Assembly (NCBI RefSeq): GCF_000423345.1
Contig: NZ_AUHU01000017.1
Span: 1 to 64,000 of the forward strand
Direction of reading: 5' to 3'
Origin: Marinimicrobium agarilyticum DSM 16975
GTDB taxonomy: Bacteria > Pseudomonadota > Gammaproteobacteria > Pseudomonadales > Cellvibrionaceae
DNA length: 64,000 nucleotides
Positions 52,782 through 62,702 of this stretch are shown here, piece after piece. Every line of letters starts with the position of its first letter. The first letter of the stretch is position 1. A program made the position numbers and the translations under genes. The notes beneath the pieces were generated by a model. That model saw only the letters and a list, made by a program, of their open reading frames with translations. It made no database searches and had not been told where the DNA came from.

Positions 52782-54032
52782 ATGATCGACGGGCTGCAAG
52801 AAATTCTCTATACCATGCGCCGCAACAAGCTGCGCACCGGGTTGACCGCTTTCGGGGTGTTCTGGGGTATTTTTATGCTGGTACTGCTGCTGGGTGCCGG
52901 CCGGGGCATGCAGAACGGCATGGAGCGCCGGTTTATGAATGATATGAGCGACACCATCTGGGTACACGCCGGCAAAACCTCCATTCCCTATCAAGGCTTG
53001 GGGACCGAGCGCCAAATTACGCTGACGCAAGAGGATATGCGCGCAATTGAACAGTTGCCCGGCGTACGCTTTCTTTCCAGTGAGACGCCGCTCGGGGCCT
53101 TCCGCCAGGCCAGCGCCAACATCGTGGTGGGGGACCGCTCCGGATCCTTTGGCGTTATTGGGGTGGCCGACGAGTACTTTGATATCAAGGCCAATATCGA
53201 CTTCCCCGGCGGCCGGAAACTGCACCTGCTCGACGCCGAGGAGCAACGCAAGGTAGCGGTGATCGGCACCACGGTGCAGCAGGCCCTCTTCCCGCCCGGT
53301 ATCTCCCCGCTGGGGCAGGACATCCGAATCAACCGCGTGACCTTCACCGTCGTCGGCGTCTTCTATGACAGTGGCCGGGAGGGCCGGATGTCCGAGCGTA
53401 TCTACCTGCCGCGCAGTGCCTTTGGCCAGACCTTCGGCGGCGGCGAGCGCGTATCGGTGATCGCTTTACGTCCGGAGCCGTCAGTGGACAGCTACGCCCT
53501 GGAAGAGCGCGTGAAGGAACTGCTGCAGCGGCGCCACCAAGTGGCCCCCGAAGATCGTCAAGCCATTCGCCTGCACAATATGGCGCGGCAGGCGGAACAC
53601 TTTAATCAGGTATTTGCGGGCCTGAACGCCTTTCTCTGGTTCGTCGGTCTGGGCACCCTGACAGCGGGCATTGTCGGGGTGAGCAACATCATGATCATTA
53701 CGGTGAAGGAGCGTACTCGGGAAATCGGCGTGCGCAAGGCCCTGGGAGCCCGACCGGCGGGCATTGTCGGTGGCCTGTTAATGGAGTCCGTTCTGATTAC
53801 CGGCATTGCCGGCTACACCGGTCTGGTGCTCGGCGTCGGGCTGTTGGAACTGGTGAGCTACGGGCTCAACGCCCTCAACCTGCAGTTGGACTTCTTCGCT
53901 CAACCGGAGGTCGATTTCCAACTGGCATTGACGGCGCTTGCGCTGCTCGTTGGCGTGGGTGCACTGGCAGGGTTGGCGCCGGCGCTAAAGGCGGCGGCCA
54001 TTTCGCCGGTCGAAGCCATGCGCGCCGATTAG
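52782..54032 (+). CDS. MacB-type ABC permease 1
   Basis: A 416-residue permease with the FtsX/MacB layout. TM1 (NKLRTGLTAFGVFWGIFMLV, about 13-32) is followed by a periplasmic MacB_PCD domain of about 230 residues. Three C-terminal TM segments include VSNIMIITVKERTREIGVRK at the conserved coupling region. It is a close paralogue of the next gene, sharing FGVFWGIFMLVLLLGAGRG almost unchanged. Two distinct permeases probably form a heterodimer. Substrate unknown. Confidence 0.92.
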   Translation: MIDGLQEILYTMRRNKLRTGLTAFGVFWGIFMLVLLLGAGRGMQNGMERRFMNDMSDTIWVHAGKTSIPYQGLGTERQITLTQEDMRAIEQLPGVRFLSSETPLGAFRQASANIVVGDRSGSFGVIGVADEYFDIKANIDFPGGRKLHLLDAEEQRKVAVIGTTVQQALFPPGISPLGQDIRINRVTFTVVGVFYDSGREGRMSERIYLPRSAFGQTFGGGERVSVIALRPEPSVDSYALEERVKELLQRRHQVAPEDRQAIRLHNMARQAEHFNQVFAGLNAFLWFVGLGTLTAGIVGVSNIMIITVKERTREIGVRKALGARPAGIVGGLLMESVLITGIAGYTGLVLGVGLLELVSYGLNALNLQLDFFAQPEVDFQLALTALALLVGVGALAGLAPALKAAAISPVEAMRAD

Positions 54033-54060
54033 CCGCACTATCAGAAGGAAGCGGGAACTG

Positions 54061-55311
54061 ATGTTCGATCTGGAAAAGTGGCAGGAGATCATTGCCACCC
54101 TCAAGCAGCACAAGTTGCGCACCGGCCTAACGGCGTTCGGGGTGTTCTGGGGCATTTTTATGCTGGTCCTGTTGCTGGGCGCCGGCCGTGGACTGGAGAA
54201 CGGGATGACGGCCAACTTCGGGCAGGTCACCAATTCGGTCTTCCTCTGGTCTGCCCGGCCGACCCAGATCCCCTATGCCGGCTTGCCCAAAGGCCGGCGC
54301 ATTACGCTCAAGCCGGCCGATGCCGAGCTGATCCGAGCCCGAATGGACGATAAGGTCGACATTGTCGCCGGGTTCAATCGATTGGGAGGCTGGGGCAACG
54401 AGCAGTACATCGCCCGGGGCGACACCAGCGGCACTTTCACCGTACGCGGCTCCCACCCCGGCATGGCCTACCTGCACTCGCTGGATGTGACCGGTCGCTT
54501 TATCAATGAACGGGATCATCGCGAAAAGCGCAAAATCGCGATCATTGGCCGAGGCGTTCAGCAGGTGCTGTTCGCGCCCTGGGAAGAACCCATCGGGAAG
54601 AATATCAGTATCCACGGTATCAACTTCCTGGTGGTGGGCACTTTTACCTCTCTGTCCACCGGAGATAATGCCGTCAACGAGGAGGAGGCCATTTTCATCC
54701 CCAACCGCACACTGCGCTACGCCTTCAACCAGGTGGGTTGGGTCGGCAACCTGACCATCGTGCCCAAACCCGGGTACCACGCCTCCGATGTGGAAGAGGA
54801 AGTAAAGGCCCTATTGCGCGACTACCACAGAGTGCATCCCGATGACCAGGCAGTATTCGGAAGCTGGAATATGCAGGCCTTTTACGATCGCATTCAAAGC
54901 CTGTTCACCGGCATACAGGCGTTCAGTTGGCTGGTCGCCATCGGGACCATATTGGCCGGCGCCATTGGTGTGGGCAACATCATGCTGATTGTGGTGAAGG
55001 AGCGCACCCGGGAGATCGGATTGCGCAAGGCTCTGGGGGCGACGCCGATGTCCATTGTGAGCATGATTGTGCTGGAGGCGTTGGTGATTACCGCCTTCTC
55101 CGGCTACCTGGGTCTGGTGGCGGGCGTGCTGACGCTGGAGGCCGCCAGCGCCTATCTGCCGGGGGCCGGAACCTTCAGCCACCCGGAAATCGATTTTTCC
55201 ACGGCCATTATCGCCATTGTCATTCTGATTTTGTCCGGCCTGCTCGCCGCACTCTTGCCGGCAGCCAAGGCGGCCGGGGTCGACCCCATTACCGCGCTTC
55301 AGGACGAGTAA
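54061..55311 (+). CDS. MacB-type ABC permease 2
   Basis: A 416-residue permease of the same architecture as its neighbour: TM1 in HKLRTGLTAFGVFWGIFMLV, a periplasmic domain and a C-terminal FtsX domain with VGNIMLIVVKERTREIGLRK. The two are the same length and must come from a tandem duplication, but their periplasmic domains have diverged strongly. It starts 28 bp after permease 1, with an AGGAAG site. It is probably the partner half-transporter. Confidence 0.92.
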   Translation: MFDLEKWQEIIATLKQHKLRTGLTAFGVFWGIFMLVLLLGAGRGLENGMTANFGQVTNSVFLWSARPTQIPYAGLPKGRRITLKPADAELIRARMDDKVDIVAGFNRLGGWGNEQYIARGDTSGTFTVRGSHPGMAYLHSLDVTGRFINERDHREKRKIAIIGRGVQQVLFAPWEEPIGKNISIHGINFLVVGTFTSLSTGDNAVNEEEAIFIPNRTLRYAFNQVGWVGNLTIVPKPGYHASDVEEEVKALLRDYHRVHPDDQAVFGSWNMQAFYDRIQSLFTGIQAFSWLVAIGTILAGAIGVGNIMLIVVKERTREIGLRKALGATPMSIVSMIVLEALVITAFSGYLGLVAGVLTLEAASAYLPGAGTFSHPEIDFSTAIIAIVILILSGLLAALLPAAKAAGVDPITALQDE

Positions 55312-55364
55312 ATGCACTCACCGATATCGCTTGATAAAAACGAGTACCCTCACAAGGAGAACCC

Positions 55365-56438
55365 ATGAAAAAACTGCTCTCAATCGGCACGCTGGTATTG
55401 CTGCTGGGGCTGTTTATCGGCACCACCTGGTTTTTGTATCAAAAGTCCCAGGAGGCGCCGGTGGTCTATGAAACGGACACCCCCTTCCGCACCGACATTG
55501 TCAACAAAACTGTGGCCATTGGCACCATCGTGCCGCGGCGGGAAATCAATATTAAGTCCCAGGTCTCGGGCGTGGTCGACGAGCTGTATCTCAACGGCGG
55601 TGAGCGCATCAAAGAGGGCGACTTGATTGCGCTGATCAAATTGATCCCTGACATGGAGCATCTGAACCAGGCCCGCTCCCAACTGGAAAGCGCGCGGATC
55701 AACCTACGCAACGCCGAGCGAGAGCTGGAGCGACAGAAGAGTCTGTTTGAGCGCAAGCTGATCTCAGAGTCCAACTACAATCAGTTTTTACTGGAATACG
55801 AGCTTCGCCAGGAGGCCGTGACGGCGGCCGAAAATAATGTATCGCTGATTACCGAGGGTGCCACCACCTCGGCCGACCAGACCTCCAACCGGGTGCGCGC
55901 GACCTCCGACGGCATGGTGCTGGATGTGCCGGTCAAGGAAGGTGTGTTTGTGATTGAGTCCAATACCTTTAACGAAGGCACGACCATCGCCATCATCGCG
56001 GATATGACGGACCTGATTTTTGAGGGCAAGGTGGATGAGTCCGAGGTGGGCAAGTTGCGCGAAGGAATGGAGCTGGTGCTGAACATCGGCGCCCTGGAGG
56101 GAGAAACCTTCCCCGCCACCCTGGAGTACATCTCTCCGAAAGGGCTGGAGGAAAACGGGACCATCAATTTCGAGATCCGGGCGGCGATCACTCTGGATGA
56201 AAGCGACTTCCTCCGGGCCGGCTACAGCGCAAATGCCGATATCATTCTGGATGAAAAGCAGGACGTACTGGCCATCAATGAGGGCAACCTGCTGTTTGAG
56301 CAGGGTGGCACCTTCGTGGAAGTGGAGGTGGGGGAGCAACAGTTTGAGAAGCGTCCGGTGGAAACCGGTATTTCCGACGGCATCAATATCGAAATTGTCG
56401 AAGGGCTCAGCCTGGAGGACAAGATCAAGAGGCAATAA
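55365..56438 (+). CDS. HlyD/MacA-family periplasmic adaptor protein
   Basis: A 357-residue membrane-fusion protein. An N-terminal TM anchor (MKKLLSIGTLVLLLGLFIGT) is followed by a lipoyl half (TIVPRREINIKSQVSGVVDE), a helical hairpin coiled coil (NQARSQLESARINLRNAERE through about residue 170), the second lipoyl half (RVRATSDGMVLDVPVKEG) and beta-barrel domains. It would link the ABC permeases to an outer-membrane channel. No TolC-like gene is in the operon, so a channel encoded elsewhere is needed. Confidence 0.92.
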   Translation: MKKLLSIGTLVLLLGLFIGTTWFLYQKSQEAPVVYETDTPFRTDIVNKTVAIGTIVPRREINIKSQVSGVVDELYLNGGERIKEGDLIALIKLIPDMEHLNQARSQLESARINLRNAERELERQKSLFERKLISESNYNQFLLEYELRQEAVTAAENNVSLITEGATTSADQTSNRVRATSDGMVLDVPVKEGVFVIESNTFNEGTTIAIIADMTDLIFEGKVDESEVGKLREGMELVLNIGALEGETFPATLEYISPKGLEENGTINFEIRAAITLDESDFLRAGYSANADIILDEKQDVLAINEGNLLFEQGGTFVEVEVGEQQFEKRPVETGISDGINIEIVEGLSLEDKIKRQ

Positions 56439-56539
56439 CCTCAAACCATTCGCAACCCGGTAAAAAGTGGCATTCTTGACAGCGCCCCGTCCGCTGCCTA
56501 GGATGCCAATCCGTTATGAACCACAGAGCCAGACTGCCC

Positions 56540-57502
56540 ATGCTGCCTTTCCATCAGGTTGTCGCCGACGACTTTGAAGCCGTTAACCGGCGCATCATCG
56601 AACAACTCCATTCGGACGTCGAGCTGGTGGAAAACATCGGGCACTACCTGATTGAAGCGGGCGGCAAGCGGCTTCGCCCCCTGATGGTGCTACTGACCTG
56701 CCGGGCACTGGACTATAAGGGCCGGGACAACCTCGACCTGGCCGCCATTATCGAATTCATACATACCGCCACCCTTCTTCACGACGATGTTGTGGACACG
56801 TCCGAACGTCGACGTGGGCGCATTACCGCCAACGCCCAGTGGGGCAATGCACCCGCGGTGCTCGTGGGAGACTTCCTCTATTCCCGAGCTTTCCAGATGA
56901 TGGTGGCCATCGGCAGCATGGACATCATGTCCGTACTCTCGGAAACCACCAACCGGATCGCAGAGGGCGAAGTGCAGCAGTTGGTGAATGCGAAAGACCC
57001 GGCGGTCACCGAGAGCAATTACTTCTCGGTGATCGATAAAAAAACCGCGATTCTGTTTGCCTCCGCCTGCGAGGTCGCCGCAGTGCTCTGTGAGGCAGAT
57101 GACAGCCAACGTCAAGCATTGCGGGCCTATGGGCACCATGTGGGCATGGCGTTTCAACTGGTGGACGACGCACTGGATTATCAGGGCAATGCGGACACGC
57201 TGGGCAAAAACGTGGGCGATGACCTCGCCGAGGGCAAGCCCACGTTGCCCCTGATTCACGCCATGCAGACCGGCAGCGCGTCACAGAGCCAATTGGTGGC
57301 TGACGCCATCCGCGCCGGAGATGCCAGCAAACTGCCGGATATCCTCGCCATCGTCAATGAAACAGGCGCCATGGAGTATACCCTGGAGCGCGCCCGCGCT
57401 CAGGTATCCTGTGCTCTGACACAGCTTGCGACCCTGCCCGACAATTCCTACACTCAGGCTATGGCCGAAGTGGCGGAGTTCGCCCTGGCCAGGACTCACT
57501 AG
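56540..57502 (+). CDS. ispB: Octaprenyl (polyprenyl) diphosphate synthase
   Basis: A protein of about 320 residues that makes the side chain of ubiquinone. It has the first aspartate-rich motif LLHDDVVD and the second QLVDDALDYQG, with GGKRLRPLMVLLTCRAL and the FARM-region GDFLYSRAFQMM. I chose the Met at 56540 (MLPFHQVVADDFEAVN) because family members start there; the frame is open from an ATG at 56516. Its product length cannot be told from sequence. Confidence 0.93.
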   Translation: MLPFHQVVADDFEAVNRRIIEQLHSDVELVENIGHYLIEAGGKRLRPLMVLLTCRALDYKGRDNLDLAAIIEFIHTATLLHDDVVDTSERRRGRITANAQWGNAPAVLVGDFLYSRAFQMMVAIGSMDIMSVLSETTNRIAEGEVQQLVNAKDPAVTESNYFSVIDKKTAILFASACEVAAVLCEADDSQRQALRAYGHHVGMAFQLVDDALDYQGNADTLGKNVGDDLAEGKPTLPLIHAMQTGSASQSQLVADAIRAGDASKLPDILAIVNETGAMEYTLERARAQVSCALTQLATLPDNSYTQAMAEVAEFALARTH

Positions 57503-57604
57503 ACAAGCTCCCCACAGTCGGTAGAATGGCGACCTTTGCCGCCTTGCGGCGATGTGCCAGGTGGCCGCCAAGCGGCTGATATCGACTGTAACAGAGCCCT
57601 GATT

Positions 57605-58129
57605 ATGAACGCCTTTGCCCAGAAAAACGCCTACAGCCGTGACGAACTGCTTGAATGTGGCCATGGCCGCCTGTTCGGCCCCGGCAACGCCCAACTGCCT
57701 GTACCCAACATGCTCATGCTGGACCGTATTGAGCATATCAGCGAAACCGGCGGTGAATTCAATAAAGGCGAAATTATCGCCGAACTCGATATATCGCCGG
57801 ATCTGTGGTTTTTTGACTGCCACTTCCCCGGTGACCCGGTCATGCCCGGTTGCCTTGGGCTCGACGCCATGTGGCAGTTGGTGGGTTTTTTCTTGGGCTG
57901 GAAAGGCAACCCCGGTAAAGGGCGCGCTCTGGGCTGTGGTGAAGTCAAGTTCACCGGCCAGATTCTGCCGACCGCCAAACGAATTACCTATCACATCAAC
58001 CTGAAGCGGGTGATTGAGCGCAAGCTGATCATGGGAATCGCCGATGGCCGCGTCTCCGTCGATGGCAAGGACATTTACTTCGCCAAAGATCTGCGCGTCG
58101 GCCTGTTCCAGAACACCGATTCCTTCTAA
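57605..58129 (+). CDS. fabA: Beta-hydroxydecanoyl-ACP dehydratase/isomerase
   Basis: A 174-residue enzyme that dehydrates 3-hydroxydecanoyl-ACP and isomerises the trans-2 to the cis-3 double bond, starting unsaturated fatty acid synthesis. Catalytic His73 lies in [14 protein letters not shown] and Asp87 in LGLDAMWQL, three residues later than in E. coli. I chose the ATG at 57605 ([16 protein letters not shown]). The partner fabB follows after 135 bp on the same strand, the usual fabAB pairing. Confidence 0.97.
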   Translation: MNAFAQKNAYSRDELLECGHGRLFGPGNAQLPVPNMLMLDRIEHISETGGEFNKGEIIAELDISPDLWFFDCHFPGDPVMPGCLGLDAMWQLVGFFLGWKGNPGKGRALGCGEVKFTGQILPTAKRITYHINLKRVIERKLIMGIADGRVSVDGKDIYFAKDLRVGLFQNTDSF

Positions 58130-58264
58130 GCCGGTCGGCCAGGCTCGCTCTGGCACTAAACTTTCCTTTTTGGTGCGGGTCCAAGCTCGCCTACGGAAAG
58201 GCGGTTTGTATGGCATAATAACGCCCACTGCTTCCGCTACAATCAAGAGATAAAGAGGTAGCCT

Positions 58265-59482
58265 ATGAAACGCGTTGTAGTTACCGGCATGGGTATCGTG
58301 TCCTGCTTAGGTAATGAGATTGCCACCGTACTCGAGGCACTGCGCGCGGGACGTTCCGGTATCAAGTTTCAGGACAGCTATGCTGAAAAAGGATTCCGCA
58401 GTCAGGTGGCGGGTTCCATTGATATCGATCTGAAAGAGCGCATCGACCGCAAGGTACTGAGATTTATGGGAGATGCGGCGGCCTTTGCCTACATCTCCAT
58501 GGACCAGGCCATTGCTGACGCAGGCCTGGATGAGTCGTTGGTCTCCAACGAACGTACCGGCATTATTATGGGTTCTGGCGGCGCCTCCTCCAAGAACCTG
58601 GTGGAAGCGGCCGATGTGCTGCGAGAGAAAGGCCTCAAGCGCGTTGGGCCTTACCGCGTCACCCAGACCATGGGCAGCACCACCTCGGCCTGTCTCGCCA
58701 CCCCGTTCAAAATCAAGGGGCTGAACTACTCCATCTCCTCCGCCTGTGCCACCAGTGCCCACTGCATCGGTAGCGCAATGGAGCAGATCCAGTTGGGCAA
58801 ACAGGACATTGTCTTCGCCGGCGGCGGCGAAGAGGAGCACTGGACTCTGACCAGCCTGTTTGACGCCATGGGTGCCCTTTCCACCAAGTACAACGACACC
58901 CCGGAAAAAGCCTCTCGCGCCTACGATGCCAGTCGTGACGGTTTTGTGATCGCCGGTGGCGGCGGCTGCCTGGTGTTGGAAGAGTACGAGCATGCCAAGG
59001 CGCGCGGCGCCAAGATTTACGCCGAGTTGGTCGGTTACGGCGCCAACTCCGACGGCTATGACATGGTGGCTCCTTCCGGTGAAGGCGCCATTCGCTGCAT
59101 GAAGCAGGCTCTGGCGACCACCGACGGCCCCGTGGATTACATCAACTCCCACGGTACCAGCACCCCCGTTGGGGATCTGGCCGAGCTGAAAGCGGTGCGA
59201 GCCACGTTCGACGGGAAGATTCCAGCCATCAGCTCCACCAAATCCCTCACCGGTCACTCTTTGGGGGCCACTGGTGTGCAGGAGGCGATCTACAGTCTGC
59301 TGATGATGGAGAACGACTTCATTTGCGCCTCCGCCAATATCGAACAATTGGACGAGGAGGCCGAAGGCCTGCCCATCGTCACCGAGCGGCAGGACAATGT
59401 AAAACTCAACCGGGTCATGTCCAACAGCTTTGGCTTTGGTGGCACCAATGCCTGCCTGGTCTTCCAGCGCATGGCCGACTGA
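58265..59482 (+). CDS. fabB: 3-oxoacyl-ACP synthase I
   Basis: A 405-residue condensing enzyme for unsaturated fatty acid elongation. The active Cys is Cys161 in [15 protein letters not shown]. The two His are in [13 protein letters not shown] and [13 protein letters not shown], and the C-terminal loop is [14 protein letters not shown]. The AGAGGTAGCC site precedes the ATG at 58265. It pairs with fabA upstream, and a bidirectional terminator follows. Confidence 0.97.
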   Translation: MKRVVVTGMGIVSCLGNEIATVLEALRAGRSGIKFQDSYAEKGFRSQVAGSIDIDLKERIDRKVLRFMGDAAAFAYISMDQAIADAGLDESLVSNERTGIIMGSGGASSKNLVEAADVLREKGLKRVGPYRVTQTMGSTTSACLATPFKIKGLNYSISSACATSAHCIGSAMEQIQLGKQDIVFAGGGEEEHWTLTSLFDAMGALSTKYNDTPEKASRAYDASRDGFVIAGGGGCLVLEEYEHAKARGAKIYAELVGYGANSDGYDMVAPSGEGAIRCMKQALATTDGPVDYINSHGTSTPVGDLAELKAVRATFDGKIPAISSTKSLTGHSLGATGVQEAIYSLLMMENDFICASANIEQLDEEAEGLPIVTERQDNVKLNRVMSNSFGFGGTNACLVFQRMAD

Positions 59483-59501
59483 GGCGTTGCCCACCTCCCA
59501 T

Positions 59502-59535
59502 AAAAAAAGCGCGGTCAATATGCCGCGCTTTTTTA
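59502..59535. terminator. Bidirectional rho-independent terminator
   Basis: AGCGCGG and CCGCGCT form the stem, with an A-run before it and a T-run after it, so it can end transcription in both directions. It lies 20 bp past the fabB stop and 26 bp past the stop of the convergent gene at 59561. Confidence 0.93.
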
Positions 59536-59560
59536 TGGAGGCCCATTCACCCAACCCGCT

Positions 59561-60430
59561 TCATCCCGTCCGGTCGTGAAGCCATTGTTTGATCATTGGC
59601 ACCAAATAAGGCTCCCAAGAACGCTGCTGAACGCCGAAGCCATCTCGTAGCCGGCGTACAGCCAGCACCGCGCTCACCGGTTCATCCGACGGCAGGCTGT
59701 CAGTGGTCTCCATCCCCTTGGACAGGGTATCGGGCAAGGTATCCAGTTGTCGCAACACCTCCACCACCCGATCGACAAACTCCGCCTCAGTGCAGGCCTC
59801 CCGGCTGGCGTAGTGCATAACGCCCCAGTTCTGGGCTCCGCAGCTAATCTGCTTGATCACCCCGACCAGCACACGGGCCACATCGGACAACGCTGTGGGA
59901 GCGCCGCGCAGTCGAGTGTTGGCCACCAGCTCTCGATTTTCAAAGATCGCCTGTAGCAAACGGGTCAGGCGGTTGTTGCCGTGACTGTCAATCAGCCAGC
60001 TCAGACGCAACACCACCCGCTCGGCAAGCGCCTCGTTCACGGCCTCTTCGGCAGCCAACCAGGCCCGTCCAGCCTCGCTTTGCGGGGAGGGCTCATCACG
60101 CTCGGCGTGAGTGCTTTTGTTATCGCCACCGAACACCTGATAACTGGAAAGCTGGATCATGGGGATGCCCCGCTCGTGACACACGGTCGCCATCGTCGCG
60201 GCAGAGGTGGCAATCAGGGCGCACTGGGCGGTATCGGGGCGATCGGCCCAGCCGAGGGTATTGATCACCAGCTTGGGCGGCTGATGATCGAGGCAGGCGC
60301 GCACTTCTCCAAGATCGGTCCAATCGGGACGGGCCGAGCTCAAAGCAATCAACCCAAAAGGCTCGCGCTCAAGCTCATGCTCAAGCGCACGCCCCAGGGC
60401 ATTGGTAGCATCGGTTAACAGCAGTTTCAA
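59561..60430 (-). CDS. RmlD-like NAD(P)-dependent sugar-nucleotide reductase
   Basis: A 289-residue short-chain-dehydrogenase-fold protein of the dTDP-4-dehydrorhamnose reductase type. The N-terminal LLLTDATNALGRALE replaces the usual GxxGxxG motif with a degenerate form. Further marks are NTLGWADR, PMIQLSSYQVFGG and VVLRLSWLIDSHGNN. The catalytic YxxxK is not obvious. It may be an epimerase-like protein with another role. A TTG at 60430 with an AGGA site is my start; the open frame upstream lies in ssb. Confidence 0.7.
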   Translation of the reverse strand: MKLLLTDATNALGRALEHELEREPFGLIALSSARPDWTDLGEVRACLDHQPPKLVINTLGWADRPDTAQCALIATSAATMATVCHERGIPMIQLSSYQVFGGDNKSTHAERDEPSPQSEAGRAWLAAEEAVNEALAERVVLRLSWLIDSHGNNRLTRLLQAIFENRELVANTRLRGAPTALSDVARVLVGVIKQISCGAQNWGVMHYASREACTEAEFVDRVVEVLRQLDTLPDTLSKGMETTDSLPSDEPVSAVLAVRRLRDGFGVQQRSWEPYLVPMIKQWLHDRTG

Positions 60431-60449
60431 AAGTGGAACTATCCTGCCG

Positions 60450-60995
60450 TCAGAACGGAATATCGTCGTCGAAACTGTCAAAGCCTCCGGCCGGCTGCTG
60501 CTGGCCGCCACGGGGCGCTGAAGAGCCACCACCGCCCTGCGCCGGGCCACCACCCTGGCTTGCGCCGCCGTAACCGCCACCCTGAGGCGATGAATAGTCA
60601 TCAGAGGGGCCAGACTGCTGGTTATTGTAGCCACCACCAAAGCCACCCTCGCCGCCACCACGACTGTCGAGCATCTGCATTTCGTTGGCCACGATTTCGG
60701 TGGTGTACCGATCCTGACCATCCTGACCCTGCCACTTACGGGTGCGCAGAGAGCCCTCGATATAGACCTTGCTGCCTTTCTTCAGGTACTCGCCCGCTAT
60801 CTCCGCCAGACGATTGAAAAAGACGCAGCGGTGCCATTCCGTGCGCTCCTGAGGCTGACCAGTCTGCTTATCCTTCCAGGTTTCCGAAGTGGCCACATTG
60901 ATGTTGGTGACCGCGCCGCCTGAAGGCATATAACGGGTTTCTGGGTCTGCCCCCAGATTGCCAATCAGGATGACTTTGTTGATTCCCCGAGCCAT
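60450..60995 (-). CDS. ssb: Single-stranded DNA-binding protein
   Basis: A 181-residue SSB. The OB fold ([20 protein letters not shown], then [20 protein letters not shown] and [16 protein letters not shown]) is followed by a Gly/Gln-rich disordered tail and the acidic tip DSFDDDIPF that recruits repair and replication proteins. It lies next to an MFS gene and uvrA, a layout known from Pseudomonas. No LexA box is visible upstream. Confidence 0.97.
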   Translation of the reverse strand: MARGINKVILIGNLGADPETRYMPSGGAVTNINVATSETWKDKQTGQPQERTEWHRCVFFNRLAEIAGEYLKKGSKVYIEGSLRTRKWQGQDGQDRYTTEIVANEMQMLDSRGGGEGGFGGGYNNQQSGPSDDYSSPQGGGYGGASQGGGPAQGGGGSSAPRGGQQQPAGGFDSFDDDIPF

Positions 60996-61075
60996 GGTTT
61001 TCTCCTACGTAAAAAATCGTGCAAATGGCCGCTAGGATACACCAGCGGCCCCCCGACTGTCAGGCGATGATTGGA

Positions 61076-62446
61076 TCACTGCGGCCGCACGCACTGTTCC
61101 GCAATTCTGGCAAGCTGCTTTCGGTCCACTCGCCGCGGGTCGACCTTAAGATAGGCGGTGCCTTCGCTCTCCACCACAACCACCTCTTCCACACCGGCTA
61201 CGTCCAGTAACTGCTCGGTGAAAGAGTCGCTCACCCGCCCATGAAGCGGCATCAGAAGGCTCGCCAGATACCGGGGCGGCCGCATGCCCCAAGCCGTCCC
61301 TGCCCAGAGCACTACCAGCAACACTGAGAGCATCGATACGCCGGCGACACCGCCGTGCTGGAACACCAGCCCCCCAAGGGCACCCCCCAGGAACGCACCC
61401 AGAAACTGACAACTGGCATAAATACTGGTGGCCGTCCCCTTGCCCCCGGCCGGCGCGGTCTTACTGACCAGAGAAGGCAGGCTCGCTTCGAGTAGGTTGA
61501 AGGCCATAAAGAAAGCAAACAGCAGCCCCAGCACCGCCCAGCGAACCGAGACCATCGGCATGATGGCCAGAGACAGCCCCAGGAGCACAACCGCCCCAAG
61601 AAACACCGGCTTCATCTGACGACGCTTCTCCCCAAAAATGATGAACGGCAGCATAGCCACAAAAGCACCGGCCAACAGCGGCAGGTAAACCAGCCAGTGA
61701 GTCCCGCGGGCGATTGCCAGCTCAGACTCCAGCCGCATGGGCATCACCAGGAACAGCGCCATAAGCACAAAGTGGAGGACAAAAATGCCCAGGTTCAGAC
61801 GCAGTAACTCACGGTTGCCCAACACCTGACGGATCAACTCAGGCACAGCGCCCACCTCCCGCCGCCGACGCGGCGGCCGCCGAACCGTGGGGACCAGCTT
61901 CCAGAGCACAAACAGCCCCACCAGACCCAACGCAGCCGTCAGCCAGAAAATGGCCGACATTCCCCCCCAGGCCGCCAGTAGAGGCCCGAGCACCAGCGCC
62001 AAGGAAAAGGAAACGCCAATGGCGCCCCCAATGGTGGCCATGGCCTTGGTGCGGTTTTCCTCGGCGGTCAGATCCGCCATCAGTGCCATCACCGCCCCAG
62101 CGATGGCGCCCCCGCCCTGCAGTAGGCGCCCGAGGACCAGTTCGTAGACGGTATCCGCCTGGGCGGCAAGGGCGCTGCCGAGTGTGAATACTAACAAACC
62201 AGCCGCGATAACGGGCTTGCGACCGATTCGGTCGGAGAGAATGCCGAAGGGGATTTGCAATAGCGCTTGGCTGAAGCCGTACGCGCCCAGTGCCAGCCCG
62301 AGCAGCATGGGACTGGAGTAGAGGTACTGGTCGCCGTAGAGAGTAAGCACGGGGAGCACCATAAACAGCCCGAGCATGCGGAAGGCATACAGCAGAGCCA
62401 GAGAAACCACGGTGCGGCGCTCGAAAGGGGCCTGGACGATAGGCAA
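61076..62446 (-). CDS. YajR-like MFS transporter with C-terminal ferredoxin-like domain
   Basis: A protein of about 456 residues with 12 TM segments of the DHA1 drug-efflux type. The start is a TTG at 62446 with CAGGAG upstream (MPIVQAPFERRTVVSLALLY). Motif A is GILSDRIGRKPVIAAGLLVF. After the last TM, about 70 residues form a small domain (TEQLLDVAGVEEVVVVESEG) like the YAM domain of YajR. The upstream open frame reads through palindromic element 4a and is not coding. Substrate unknown. It lies between ssb and uvrA, as in Pseudomonas. Confidence 0.88.
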   Translation of the reverse strand: MPIVQAPFERRTVVSLALLYAFRMLGLFMVLPVLTLYGDQYLYSSPMLLGLALGAYGFSQALLQIPFGILSDRIGRKPVIAAGLLVFTLGSALAAQADTVYELVLGRLLQGGGAIAGAVMALMADLTAEENRTKAMATIGGAIGVSFSLALVLGPLLAAWGGMSAIFWLTAALGLVGLFVLWKLVPTVRRPPRRRREVGAVPELIRQVLGNRELLRLNLGIFVLHFVLMALFLVMPMRLESELAIARGTHWLVYLPLLAGAFVAMLPFIIFGEKRRQMKPVFLGAVVLLGLSLAIMPMVSVRWAVLGLLFAFFMAFNLLEASLPSLVSKTAPAGGKGTATSIYASCQFLGAFLGGALGGLVFQHGGVAGVSMLSVLLVVLWAGTAWGMRPPRYLASLLMPLHGRVSDSFTEQLLDVAGVEEVVVVESEGTAYLKVDPRRVDRKQLARIAEQCVRPQ

Positions 62447-62535
62447 GGATCGCTCCTGGTTTGCGTGATTAATTGGGAGGCGGATTCTAACACACTGGTT
62501 GGGGGGTGCTTCTTGGTTGGTTCTCCATCTAGTCC

Positions 62536-62647
62536 GGCCAGCGAAGGGGTGCACCATTGGGAGACCCGCCGTAAACCCATCCATGGGGGCTTCTCATCGG
62601 CATCCATGCCTCAGAGAGTCTCCCAATGGTGCACCCCTTCGCTGGCC
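62536..62647. repeat. Palindromic core element, copy 4a (subtype II core)
   Basis: Perfect 30-bp arms at 62536-62565 and 62618-62647 enclose a 52-bp core at 62566-62617. The first half (CGCCGTAAACCCATCCATGG) matches the other copies, but the second half (TTCTCATCGGCATCCATGCC) is different. The outer flank is AGTCCGG and the inner flank TCTGTGCCA. Confidence 0.9.
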
Positions 62648-62702
62648 TCTGTGCCATTTTTAACTCTGTCGGGCTGCGCTCTTAGCCCGCTATTGGCAAT
62701 GA

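Noticed and set aside
62447-62584. N-terminal extension of the MFS transporter
   Set aside because: The upstream frame reads through palindromic copy 4a and lacks a membrane or signal character. The TTG at 62446 has a good ribosome site and fits the family.
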